A stretch of DNA of 11,046 nt, from assembly GCA_041645035.1 (NCBI GenBank), contig JBAZQU010000032.1, forward strand, positions 1 to 11,046. The letters run 5' to 3'. The position numbers and the translations under genes are program-made. Under the pieces are notes generated by a model that saw only the letters and a list, made by a program, of their open reading frames with translations, ran no database searches and had not been told where the DNA came from. The stretch comes from 2-02-FULL-48-14 sp041645035 (GTDB lineage Bacteria > Patescibacteriota > Gracilibacteria > UBA1369 > 2-02-FULL-48-14). Below, in pieces: positions 1 through 6,037 of the stretch (position 1 is its first letter; the number at the start of each line of letters is the position of its first letter).

Positions 1-587
1 GCCGAGGTATTTGATTGAAGCAAACTCATCTGACAGCGACCACTTTGCGCAATACAAAGTGCTCCATGCACAAATACCTCAATACGAATAAGCTCCCCGG
101 CGGGCCCTTTTAGTTTATCCTTTTTGATGGCTGCGCAAATTTCACGCATCATTTCCATGTCCACTTCACGAGCAAGCACAAGGGTGTCTGCAAACTGTGC
201 GTAGAATTTCACCGCCTCGTAATTGGAAATGGAAAGTTGAGTAGAGGCGTGAATGGAAAGTCCGATAGATCGCGCGTATTGAATGGCAGCGATGTCCTGA
301 ATAATGATGGCCGACACCTCCGCCGCTTTAGCAGCGTCCAAAATTTTGCGCATCAAAATAAGGTCGTGCTGATAAAGCAAAGTATTCATGGTGAGGTAAG
401 ATCGAACACCATGTTTATGGCAAATCTGTGCCACTTCTTTCAGTTCTTCCAGGGTAAAATTATGAGAAGCCCGAGCTCGCATATTAAGTTGCTCTACTCC
501 AAAATAAACGCTGTCACATCCGGCCTTGATCGCCGCGGAAAGTGCTTCAAAAGAACCCACCGGGGCCATAATTTCAATTTTTTGCAT
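1..587 (-). CDS. U32 family peptidase-like protein (5' part; 3' end outside window)
   Basis: The minus-strand frame opens with ATG at 587-585 and stays open to the window edge for 195 codons. The N-terminus (IEIMAPVGSFEALSAAIKAG, then DSVYFG near residue 25 and MRARASHNF near 36) matches the U32 family (PrtC/YhbU/TrhP-like). HASTQLSISN at 113-122 and VLAREV at 137-142 are further family signatures. HGALCIAQSGRCQMS near 174-188 carries the first two of the cysteines that bind the cluster or shape the active site in this family; the other two would lie beyond the window. Family members have been described as collagenase-like proteases, but several act in tRNA or 23S rRNA hydroxylation or ubiquinone synthesis, so the substrate cannot be stated. 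An in-frame TGA lies ten codons upstream with no other ATG between, which fixes the start. There is no Shine-Dalgarno sequence, and the predicted promoter would start the mRNA at or next to the ATG. The gene is divergent from the HAD gene. Confidence 0.85.
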   Translation of the reverse strand, partial: MQKIEIMAPVGSFEALSAAIKAGCDSVYFGVEQLNMRARASHNFTLEELKEVAQICHKHGVRSYLTMNTLLYQHDLILMRKILDAAKAAEVSAIIIQDIAAIQYARSIGLSIHASTQLSISNYEAVKFYAQFADTLVLAREVDMEMMREICAAIKKDKLKGPAGELIRIEVFVHGALCIAQSGRCQMSLLQSNTS

Positions 588-594
588 AAAAGGG

Positions 595-624
595 ATTTTA
601 CTTGTGTGGTTACCTTTTAATCAA
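595..624 (-). promoter_or_regulatory. Candidate promoter for the U32 gene
   Basis: Read on the minus strand: -35 TTGATT (624-619), an 18 bp spacer, and -10 TAAAAT (600-595, five of six consensus bases). Transcription would begin about 7 bases on, at or next to the ATG at 587, giving a leaderless or nearly leaderless mRNA. That fits the lack of a ribosome binding site. This is a consensus match only. Confidence 0.4.
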
Positions 625-653
625 AAATCCATCTGATGTAAAGGAGCACCTTG

Positions 654-682
654 TTTACGATTCGAAACGAGCCAAGTAGAAT
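654..682 (+). promoter_or_regulatory. Candidate promoter for the HAD gene and trio
   Basis: -35 TTTACG (654-659, four of six), a 17 bp spacer, and -10 TAGAAT (677-682, five of six). The predicted start is near 689, about 14 bases before the ATG at 703. It lies in the short divergent intergenic region, back to back with the U32 promoter candidate. Confidence 0.45.
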
Positions 683-702
683 GTCTCTAACATGCAAATA
701 CT

Positions 703-1350
703 ATGATTAAAGTTATCATTTTCGATTTAGACGGTTTATTAATTGATTCTCAGCCTTTGCAATATAAGGCGTACAATCAAGTTTTTTCTAAACATGGCTT
801 TCCTTTATCCCTCGATGATTGGCGCGAATGGATTCATAATTCGTATAGAACGAACCAATGGATCCAAAAAAATCACTTGCCCTTGAACGTAGATTTGGTC
901 CGAGCTGAAAAGAAAAAAATATACGATAAACTTGTGCGCAATGAACTGAAGCTCAAGCCAGGAGCTCTAAGCTTAATAAATAATCTTTATGGTAGTTTTA
1001 GACTTTGCATTGCTTCTTCATCGCGCCTTGAATCGATTGAGTTAGTCCTAGAAAAATTCGGTCTTAAGTCCAAATTCGAAAAACTTGTCTCGGATACAGA
1101 AATGATCAAAGGGAAGCCTTACCCAGACATATTTTTAAAAACAGCTGAAATAATGCGTGCAAGGCCCGAAGAATGTTTGGTTATTGAAGACTCTGTCGCT
1201 GGTTTAAAAGCAGCAAAAGCGGCTGGGATTAAATGTGTGATTTGCCCTGACTCTTTTGGTGCTATTGAGCCGGTGAAATTCAAGGGCGCATATAAAATCG
1301 TAAAAAATCTTAACGAAATCACCAGCGAAATGCTTGAAAATATTAGTTAA
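703..1350 (+). CDS. HAD-superfamily hydrolase (beta-phosphoglucomutase/phosphatase type)
   Basis: A 215-residue cytosolic protein with all four HAD motifs. Motif I is FDLDGLLIDS (7-16), with nucleophile Asp8 and acid/base Asp10. Motif II is the Ser in IASSS (103-107). Motif III is the Lys of KGKPYPD (136-142). Motif IV is IEDSVAGLKAAKAAG (161-175), with Asp163. The helical cap after motif I (about 17-85) places it in subfamily I, with beta-phosphoglucomutases, phosphoglycolate phosphatases and small-metabolite phosphatases. Length is normal. The sequence does not settle phosphatase versus phosphomutase or the substrate. There is no Shine-Dalgarno. It is the first gene of a + strand trio, 60 bases before the membrane-protein gene. 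Base composition is visibly more AT-rich than in the aro operon. Confidence 0.9.
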   Translation: MIKVIIFDLDGLLIDSQPLQYKAYNQVFSKHGFPLSLDDWREWIHNSYRTNQWIQKNHLPLNVDLVRAEKKKIYDKLVRNELKLKPGALSLINNLYGSFRLCIASSSRLESIELVLEKFGLKSKFEKLVSDTEMIKGKPYPDIFLKTAEIMRARPEECLVIEDSVAGLKAAKAAGIKCVICPDSFGAIEPVKFKGAYKIVKNLNEITSEMLENIS

Positions 1351-1410
1351 TGTTTGTGCTTCTTCGGTATATTGTATCGGTGACGGCCCCTTTATCATTA
1401 ATAAATCGTT

Positions 1411-2247
1411 ATGAAGTACATCGATGCAATAAAAGGTAGCTCGGTCGCGCTGGTTGTTTTTATTGTCTTATCGGCCGTAATACCCGGGGGTAGCCAAATA
1501 TCTTCAGTTGAAACCATTTTAACTATTTCTACATTTTTATTCGCAATTCTGGCTGGGTTTTTTATTTCAAGATTGAATCAAAGATACAATGACATTAGAG
1601 AGTTAATCAGCCTTGAAGATGCGTATCTTTTGTCATTATATAGAACTGCAAAAATATTCGGCCAAAAATTCACCGATAGCATCGTTGAAAAAATAGATAA
1701 GTATTATCTCATCAGTTTTGACAGTGAAATAACTAATTATTACAAACAAACTGCCCCCTGTTTGGAGGAAATTTATGAAGCTCTTTACGCGATTAAAGAA
1801 AAAAGTGGCGATAACACCTATGCAAGTATGATCACTACCCTTTCGTTAATTGAAGAAAAGCGAAATAAAAATTCCGTGATATCGCAGGAACGGATCAGAA
1901 AAAGCCAATGGGCGGTATTAATTTTGCTAACAGTTATTATTTTATTTTGCCTTTTTTATATAAACACCCACCTATTTTCCTCTCAGTTTCTCCTGGTGAT
2001 GCTGTCGACCATCCAGGTTTTGGTTTTATTCACGATAAGAGATTTGCAGAACTTGAGATTAGGAGGGGGAATAATGCCCGTTATGGAATCCGGACAGGAA
2101 GTCTTGGAGAGCATGGGCAAATTACGATACTACAATCAAAAACTTGTTAAGCAGGGTGGAATGGAAATCCCCAAACATGTCAAAACTTATAGACTGGGCC
2201 TCCATAATCCAGGTGAAACGATGAAAATTAAAATTGTTAAAGGATAA
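1411..2247 (+). CDS. Four-helix membrane protein of unknown function (DUF4239/bestrophin-like topology)
   Basis: A 278-residue protein with two hydrophobic hairpins: helices at about 11-25 and 36-53, then 166-184 and 191-209. Between them lies a charged, probably helical soluble segment of about 110 residues (54-165), and a soluble tail follows (210-278). The TM-TM, soluble domain, TM-TM layout and the segment after helix 2 (SRLNQRYNDIRELISLEDAY, 53-72) resemble DUF4239 or bestrophin-like proteins. I see no diagnostic motif, so this is a topology-level suggestion. No signal peptide or enzymatic motif is visible. The stop codon directly abuts the ATG of the amidotransferase gene, so the two are probably cotranslated. 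The gene is AT-rich like its two companions. Confidence 0.7.
   Translation: MKYIDAIKGSSVALVVFIVLSAVIPGGSQISSVETILTISTFLFAILAGFFISRLNQRYNDIRELISLEDAYLLSLYRTAKIFGQKFTDSIVEKIDKYYLISFDSEITNYYKQTAPCLEEIYEALYAIKEKSGDNTYASMITTLSLIEEKRNKNSVISQERIRKSQWAVLILLTVIILFCLFYINTHLFSSQFLLVMLSTIQVLVLFTIRDLQNLRLGGGIMPVMESGQEVLESMGKLRYYNQKLVKQGGMEIPKHVKTYRLGLHNPGETMKIKIVKG
2239..2244 (+). promoter_or_regulatory. Shine-Dalgarno sequence for the amidotransferase gene
   Basis: AAAGGA, followed by TAA (stop of the membrane-protein gene) and then ATG at 2248. The spacing of 3-4 bases is short but workable. It is the clearest ribosome binding site in the window, in contrast to the aro operon. Confidence 0.5.
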
Positions 2248-2838
2248 ATGAAAGTTCTCTTAATCAATAGCGCGGAACTGAAAGAAAGGGGTTTCATAGA
2301 CCCTATTTGCGACGCACTAATTGAAACGGGAGTAGAAACAAACGTAAAAGAATATAAAGAAATTTCTGATGATTTTGATTTTAATATTTATAATGCTGTA
2401 ATTATCAGTGCCTCCCCGAAAGGCGACAATGTAAATTTTGAGGATCGTCTTAGGTCTTTCAATTGGGTCAAAACGACGAAATTACCTGTTTTAGGCATAT
2501 GCGCCGGCCACCAATTTATTGGAGTTTTATTCGGTGGAGAGCTCATTCGAGATAGAGAATCGGAGGATGGTATTTTAACTGTACAAATTAAAGAGGCTGA
2601 TCCAATCTTTGAAGAGTGTGGAGGGGAACTTAAAGTGGAACAGCACCATAATGATTCCGTCACCTTGCCGATCAATTTTAAATTGTTGGCCGATTCACAA
2701 CGTTGTAAAGTCCAGGCTATTCGTCATAAAGAAAGGCCCCTATATGGCCTTCAATGGCATGTGGAAAGATCCAATCCGGCAATTATTAGAAATTTTATAA
2801 AAATTGCGAAGGAATTTCGGACATCGACTAAAACTTAG
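2248..2838 (+). CDS. Class I glutamine amidotransferase-like protein
   Basis: A 196-residue protein with the class I (triad) GATase fold. The nucleophile elbow is LGICAGHQFIG (82-92), with Cys85. The His-Glu pair is YGLQWHVE (166-173), with His171 and Glu173. VIISASPKGDNV (51-62) occupies the oxyanion-strand position and HHNDSV (133-138) the site just before the final strands. The complete triad suggests active glutamine hydrolysis. It is closest in appearance to stand-alone GMP-synthase-type amidotransferase subunits, but no synthetase partner is in the window, so the ammonia acceptor is unknown. It abuts the upstream membrane-protein gene with no gap and follows a HAD hydrolase, suggesting a small functional module. 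It ends 15 bases before the -35 box of the aromatic operon, with no convincing terminator between. Confidence 0.85.
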   Translation: MKVLLINSAELKERGFIDPICDALIETGVETNVKEYKEISDDFDFNIYNAVIISASPKGDNVNFEDRLRSFNWVKTTKLPVLGICAGHQFIGVLFGGELIRDRESEDGILTVQIKEADPIFEECGGELKVEQHHNDSVTLPINFKLLADSQRCKVQAIRHKERPLYGLQWHVERSNPAIIRNFIKIAKEFRTSTKT

Positions 2839-2853
2839 CGGTCATGCACCGTA

Positions 2854-2882
2854 TTGACAGACTTTCCACACTAAGGTAGGAT
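2854..2882 (+). promoter_or_regulatory. Candidate promoter of the aromatic amino acid operon
   Basis: -35 TTGACA (2854-2859, six of six), a 17 bp spacer, and -10 TAGGAT (2877-2882, four of six). Transcription should start near 2889, only about 5 bases before the leader-peptide ATG at 2894. Alternatively the AAGGTAGGA stretch (2873-2881) could be a distant ribosome binding site for the leader peptide on a longer transcript. Both readings rest on motif matches only. Confidence 0.55.
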
Positions 2883-2893
2883 TCCTTTGCTTT

Positions 2894-2953
2894 ATGACAC
2901 ACAACTTCTTCTTTAACGGCTTTTATTACTTCGCCCCACAGCGAGGCTTCTAA
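2894..2953 (+). CDS. Phe/Tyr-rich leader peptide (attenuator sensor)
   Basis: A 19-codon ORF encodes MTHNFFFNGFYYFAPQRGF and ends in TAA at 2951-2953. Six Phe and two Tyr codons make up 8 of 19 residues, including FFF (2906-2914) and FYYF within 2921-2932. This resembles the enterobacterial PheL leader peptide in length, composition and position, and it lies between a promoter and a terminator upstream of an operon that makes Phe and Tyr. No Trp codon is present, which fits the absence of trp genes. It is too short to be an ordinary protein. The inferred role is that a ribosome stalling on Phe or Tyr codons selects the antiterminator fold, whereas one reaching the stop codon covers RNA segment 2 and lets the terminator form. 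Confidence 0.85.
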   Translation: MTHNFFFNGFYYFAPQRGF

Positions 2954-2962
2954 GAAGTGTGT
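2899..2962 (+). promoter_or_regulatory. Anti-antiterminator (1:2) hairpin of the attenuator
   Basis: Segment 2899-2910 pairs with 2952-2962: CTTCTT with AAGAAG, and ACACA with TGTGT, with one bulged A at 2904. That gives 11 Watson-Crick pairs. Inside the loop, CTTCGC (2929-2934) can pair with GCGAGG (2941-2946), one pair being G-U, around a 6-base loop. Forming this structure ties up the segment needed for the antiterminator. It would dominate when the leader is not translated. Pairing was done by eye, without energies. Confidence 0.65.
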
Positions 2963-2984
2963 AAAGTTACCCTCTTAGCCTCGC
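2941..2984 (+). promoter_or_regulatory. Antiterminator (2:3) hairpin of the attenuator
   Basis: GCGAGGCT (2941-2948) is perfectly complementary to AGCCTCGC (2977-2984). After a 3-base bulge (2949-2951), AAGA (2952-2955) pairs with TCTT (2973-2976), for 12 pairs in total around a 17-base loop. The 3' arm contains CCTCGC (2979-2984), the whole left arm of the terminator, so the two structures exclude each other. Segment 2941-2955 overlaps the last leader codons and the stop, so a ribosome at the stop would block it, while one stalled on the upstream Phe/Tyr codons would leave it free. Confidence 0.75.
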
Positions 2985-3005
2985 ACTCGCGGGGACTTTT
3001 TATTT
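2979..3005 (+). terminator. Attenuator terminator (3:4) upstream of aroA
   Basis: CCTCGC (2979-2984) pairs with GCGGGG (2989-2994) around the 4-base loop ACTC, giving 6 pairs including one G-U. It is followed by AC, then T5, A and T3 up to the aroA ATG at 3006. A GC-rich stem with a T-tract is the form of an intrinsic terminator. Its right arm ends in GGGGA (2991-2995), the only Shine-Dalgarno-like stretch before aroA, so the same hairpin could also hide the ribosome binding site. Confidence 0.7.
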
Positions 3006-4289
3006 ATGAACCTACATGTATTTCCCAGTAAAGAACTGAGTGGAACTCTGCGCATCCCGGGATCTAAATCCCAGAGTGTGCGGGCGCTGCTTGTTGCAAC
3101 GTTGGCGAAGGGTACTTCTATCCTCCATTCTCTTCCGGAATCGGAGGACGTTTCAGCGGCCCTCGAGGTCTGTAGGGATTTGGGTGTTCAAATTGAAACG
3201 GTTTCCTGTCATGAAAATTGCATTCGCATAAAAAGTCAGGGCGTTCCTTTGCGTCCGCTAAAAAACGTGCTCTGGACCGCCAACTCGGGAATTACTACGT
3301 GTTTTGTCCTTCCCATTCTGGCTTTAACGGAAGGTGCTCGCGCTATGCAAATAAATGCGGACGAACAAATGAAAAAACGTCCTATTCAAAATTTGCTCAA
3401 TAATCTTTCGGACTTGGGCGTTCACGTTGAATTTTCGACTTGGCCTATTACTGTAAGAGGCCCGCTCAAAGGAGGGGCAAGCAAGGTAAACGGCCTTACT
3501 TCTCAATTCATTTCAGCTCTTTTGCTTTCCGGTATTTACGCCGAGCAAGATGTGGATCTTCAAGTGGAAAATCTTAATGAGAGGCCTTACCTCGAACTCA
3601 CACTGGATTGGCTGCGGTCTCAAAATATTCGATTCGGCCACGTGCGTGAAGGACGTGCGGATCGCTTCCATTTGCCGGCAGGCCAACAGTTCTCGCCCAT
3701 CGATTACAGCATCCCCGGAGATTACTCTTCCGCTTCAACTTTCTTAGCGGCGGGCGCATTGTTTGAAGGTGATGTGCGACTCGAAGGACTGGACCCGAAT
3801 AGCCATCAAGGAGATCGGCGTTTGCTTACGATTTTGCAAACAATGGGTGCGTGCGTAGAAATTTCCAATGGAATTATCCGTGTCCACAAGGCTCCTCTCA
3901 AAGGGATAGCTATCAACGCTAATGACATCCCGGATTTGGTTCCCACCCTTGCGGTGCTCGGAACTCAAGCTAAGGGTGTCACGCATATTTTGAATGTTTC
4001 TCACGCTCGCATTAAAGAAACGGATCGACTTCATTCTATGGCGGTGGGCTTGCGAACTATGGGGGCAGATATTGAAGAACTTGAGGGCGGGTTGGTGATT
4101 CGCTCTTCACAATTGCATGGAGCAAGGGTGCATGGTTTTAATGATCATCGAACCATTATGGCGTTGGCTTTGGCGGGACTTTTGGCTGACGGTGAAACTA
4201 TTATTGACACGGCTGAAGGACTCAATAAAACCTATCCCCGGTTCGGGGATCATTTAAAAACGCTTAACGCGACTCTTCACTTCAATTAA
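3006..4289 (+). CDS. aroA: 3-phosphoshikimate 1-carboxyvinyltransferase (EPSP synthase)
   Basis: This enzyme joins PEP to shikimate 3-phosphate to give EPSP, the sixth shikimate-pathway step. It has 427 residues, the normal size. IPGSKSQSVRALL (17-29) carries the Lys21, Ser22 and Arg26 substrate contacts. Further sites are Arg125 in KKRPI, TSQ at 165-167, the IPGDYSSASTFLAAGA segment with Asp239, Asp310 in NDIPD, KETDR at 337-341, NDHR at 379-382 and Lys408 in NKTYP. The PEP-site loop is atypical: N93-S-G-I-T-T-C-F100 replaces the usual NAGTAMRP or NSGTTLRF. It keeps the Gly but has Ile for Thr, Cys for the usual Arg, and Phe for the Pro of the E. coli enzyme. It is the first gene of the operon, directly behind the attenuator, and ends 10 bases before aroK. 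Confidence 0.96.
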   Translation: MNLHVFPSKELSGTLRIPGSKSQSVRALLVATLAKGTSILHSLPESEDVSAALEVCRDLGVQIETVSCHENCIRIKSQGVPLRPLKNVLWTANSGITTCFVLPILALTEGARAMQINADEQMKKRPIQNLLNNLSDLGVHVEFSTWPITVRGPLKGGASKVNGLTSQFISALLLSGIYAEQDVDLQVENLNERPYLELTLDWLRSQNIRFGHVREGRADRFHLPAGQQFSPIDYSIPGDYSSASTFLAAGALFEGDVRLEGLDPNSHQGDRRLLTILQTMGACVEISNGIIRVHKAPLKGIAINANDIPDLVPTLAVLGTQAKGVTHILNVSHARIKETDRLHSMAVGLRTMGADIEELEGGLVIRSSQLHGARVHGFNDHRTIMALALAGLLADGETIIDTAEGLNKTYPRFGDHLKTLNATLHFN

Positions 4290-4299
4290 TCTATATACT

Positions 4300-4833
4300 A
4301 TGACTTCACATCTTATTCTTATTGGCTTCAAACACGCGGGCAAAACACTGCTTGGCGAAAGTTTGTCCGCACGGCTCAATCGACCTTTTGTCGACTTGGA
4401 CGCAGAAATTATCCGTTTGCACACGGAGCAATGCGGGCAAGAACAAACTTGTCGTGAAATTTTACAACATCACGGGGAAGAATTTTTCCGGGAATTGGAA
4501 AGTAACGCGCTCAAAGAAATTCTTACCGAAGAAACGCCTCTTATTTTGGCTTTGGGGGGCGGAACTCCACTCATGGAACGCAACCAAATGCTTCTCAAGG
4601 ACCAGCAAGTTGTGCACGTGACGGCGCCCCGCAGCATTGTTTTTGAGCGTATTATGATTGGCGGAAAACCGGCTTTTTTCCCTCCGGAAGCGGACGCTTT
4701 CGATCACTTCCAAAAACTCTGGGGGGAACGGATTCCGGTGTTCGAACAACTGGCAAAAATCACGGTCAAAAATCAAGGCTCTATTGATACTTTGGTGGAC
4801 GATGTCCTTACTCGCTTGAACCTTACTCAATGA
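4300..4833 (+). CDS. aroK: Shikimate kinase
   Basis: Phosphorylates shikimate at the 3-hydroxyl using ATP, feeding AroA. It has 177 residues, normal for the family. The Walker A loop is GFKHAGKT (9-16). The shikimate-binding motif FVDLDAEI (30-37) includes Asp34. FFRELE (62-67) supplies the substrate Arg64, and LALGGGTP (83-90) is the family glycine motif. ERIPVF (143-148) holds the late nucleotide/substrate Arg144. In the LID the usual RPLL Arg is replaced by Lys in GGKPAFF (121-127). There is no Shine-Dalgarno before the ATG. The stop TGA overlaps the aroQ start as ATGA, implying translational coupling. Confidence 0.93.
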   Translation: MTSHLILIGFKHAGKTLLGESLSARLNRPFVDLDAEIIRLHTEQCGQEQTCREILQHHGEEFFRELESNALKEILTEETPLILALGGGTPLMERNQMLLKDQQVVHVTAPRSIVFERIMIGGKPAFFPPEADAFDHFQKLWGERIPVFEQLAKITVKNQGSIDTLVDDVLTRLNLTQ

Positions 4834-5261
4834 CTAAAATCCTTCTCATTCACGGACCGAATTTAAATCGCCTCGGGAAGCGCGACCCCTCTCATTATGG
4901 GACTTCAACGCTCGCTGAGCTTGAAGCGCATATGGGCAAACTCGCCTTAATTCAAGGCTATACATTCGAATGTTTTCAGTCGAATCACGAGGGAGATATT
5001 ATTAATTGGATCCAGGAAAAATCCGGCGGTGCAGCAGGGATTTTGATTAATCCCGGTGCCCTCACCCACTCCAGCTATGCGCTCCACGACTGTCTTGTGG
5101 ACAGCGGCCTACCCTGCGTGGAAGTGCATCTTTCGGACATTAAAAATCGTGAACCCTGGCGGGCACTTTCCGTGACCGAACCCGCATGTTTGAAAAGTTT
5201 TTATGGCAAACAAGTTCAGTCTTACGAAGAAGCTCTCACTTTTTTAGTCTCTCATTTATGA
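4830..5261 (+). CDS. aroQ: 3-dehydroquinate dehydratase, type II
   Basis: Dehydrates 3-dehydroquinate to 3-dehydroshikimate; type II enzymes are small proteins forming dodecamers. At 143 residues it has family length. The N-terminal motif HGPNLNRLGKRDPSHYG (8-24) carries Arg18 and the catalytic Tyr23. QSNHEGDII (50-58), INPGALTHSS (73-82, Asn74), VEVHLSDI (97-104, catalytic His100) and REPWR (107-111) are the other active-site motifs. It overlaps aroK by four bases upstream and aroE by four bases downstream. Confidence 0.96.
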   Translation: MTKILLIHGPNLNRLGKRDPSHYGTSTLAELEAHMGKLALIQGYTFECFQSNHEGDIINWIQEKSGGAAGILINPGALTHSSYALHDCLVDSGLPCVEVHLSDIKNREPWRALSVTEPACLKSFYGKQVQSYEEALTFLVSHL

Positions 5262-6028
5262 TTACGGCACAGACTCGTCTCAACGCGGTGATTGGATTCC
5301 CTTTGGCTCACAGCCTTAGCCCTTCTTTTCACAATACGGAATACACTCAACGTGGCCAGGACGCCGTGATGCTCGCTTTTGAGCACGAGGACCTTTCCGC
5401 TTTAATTCAAGTGCTTCGTACTTTGAAGATTGGACTTACCGCAGTCACACTCCCTTTCAAAGAAGCTATCCTCCCCTTTCTGGACTTAGTGGATCCGCTG
5501 GCAAAGCGTCTGCAAAGTGTGAATACTGTGCTTCAAAAAGAGGGGAAATTGCTGGGTCACAACACTGATTATTTTGGGATTTCAAAGGCGCTTGAAGGTG
5601 TTTTATTGAAGGGTAAAAAAGTTTTACTTTTGGGGGCGGGCGGCGTTGCGAAACCCGCAGCGGTTTTTGTGCAAGACGCGGGAGCTGAGCTTTTTTGCTT
5701 GAATCGAAATCGTGAACGCGCAGAGGAACTGGTGCGTATGTTTGGGGGCAGCGCGATTGATGAAACCGTTTTAAGCAATATGCGTTGCGACGTTGTAATT
5801 AACGCTACGCCACTGGGTCTTGCCCCCGACGTGGATCAAACGCCTCTCGACGCATCTTTTTTACGAGCCGGCCAAATCGTCTTCGACATTGTTTATAATC
5901 CCGAAGAAACTCGACTGCTCCGCGAAGCTAAGGCGGCGGGTGCTGAAACACGTTCGGGGCTCACCATGTTCAAAGCTCAGGCTTTGGAACAAATTCGTCT
6001 TTGGGAAACTCTTATTTTAAATTCTTAA
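5258..6028 (+). CDS. aroE: Shikimate dehydrogenase
   Basis: NADP-dependent reduction of 3-dehydroshikimate to shikimate. The chosen start, ATG at 5258, overlaps the aroQ stop as ATGA and gives 256 residues beginning MITAQTRLNAVIGFPLAHSL. A longer reading from 5186 would overlap aroQ by 76 bases and adds no family sequence. Motifs are HSLSPSFHN (18-26), TLPFK with catalytic Lys68 (usually TVPHK), SVNT (87-90, Asn89), HNTDYFG (101-107, Asp104), the Rossmann loop LLGAGGVAKP (125-133), and LNRNRERAEEL (148-158), whose Arg residues suit the NADP 2'-phosphate. The C-terminal SGLTMFKAQALEQIRLW (233-249) carries the substrate Gln. It is followed after 9 bases by the DAHP synthase gene. Confidence 0.95.
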   Translation: MITAQTRLNAVIGFPLAHSLSPSFHNTEYTQRGQDAVMLAFEHEDLSALIQVLRTLKIGLTAVTLPFKEAILPFLDLVDPLAKRLQSVNTVLQKEGKLLGHNTDYFGISKALEGVLLKGKKVLLLGAGGVAKPAAVFVQDAGAELFCLNRNRERAEELVRMFGGSAIDETVLSNMRCDVVINATPLGLAPDVDQTPLDASFLRAGQIVFDIVYNPEETRLLREAKAAGAETRSGLTMFKAQALEQIRLWETLILNS

Positions 6029-6037
6029 TTTTCATCC

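Noticed and set aside
237..620. Open frame on the + strand over the left edge
   Set aside because: It lies opposite the U32 gene, has no family resemblance, and exists only because the minus-strand gene is real.
692..706. Four-codon ORF (MQIL) overlapping the HAD start as a second leader peptide
   Set aside because: Too short and without biased codons. No alternative stems or terminator follow, so it is most likely chance.
2838..2852. Short inverted repeat GGT-CATGC-ACC after the amidotransferase gene as terminator or operator
   Set aside because: Only four pairs and no T-tract. Too weak to call, although it sits just before the -35 box.
2839..3005. T-box or other riboswitch as the aro operon leader
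   Set aside because: No T-box sequence or specifier-loop architecture is visible and the leader is short. The Phe/Tyr-rich ORF with three exclusive stems explains the region better.
5186..5257. Upstream start for aroE inside aroQ
   Set aside because: The additional 24 residues are out-of-frame aroQ sequence. The ATGA overlap at 5258 matches the other junctions and the family N-terminus.
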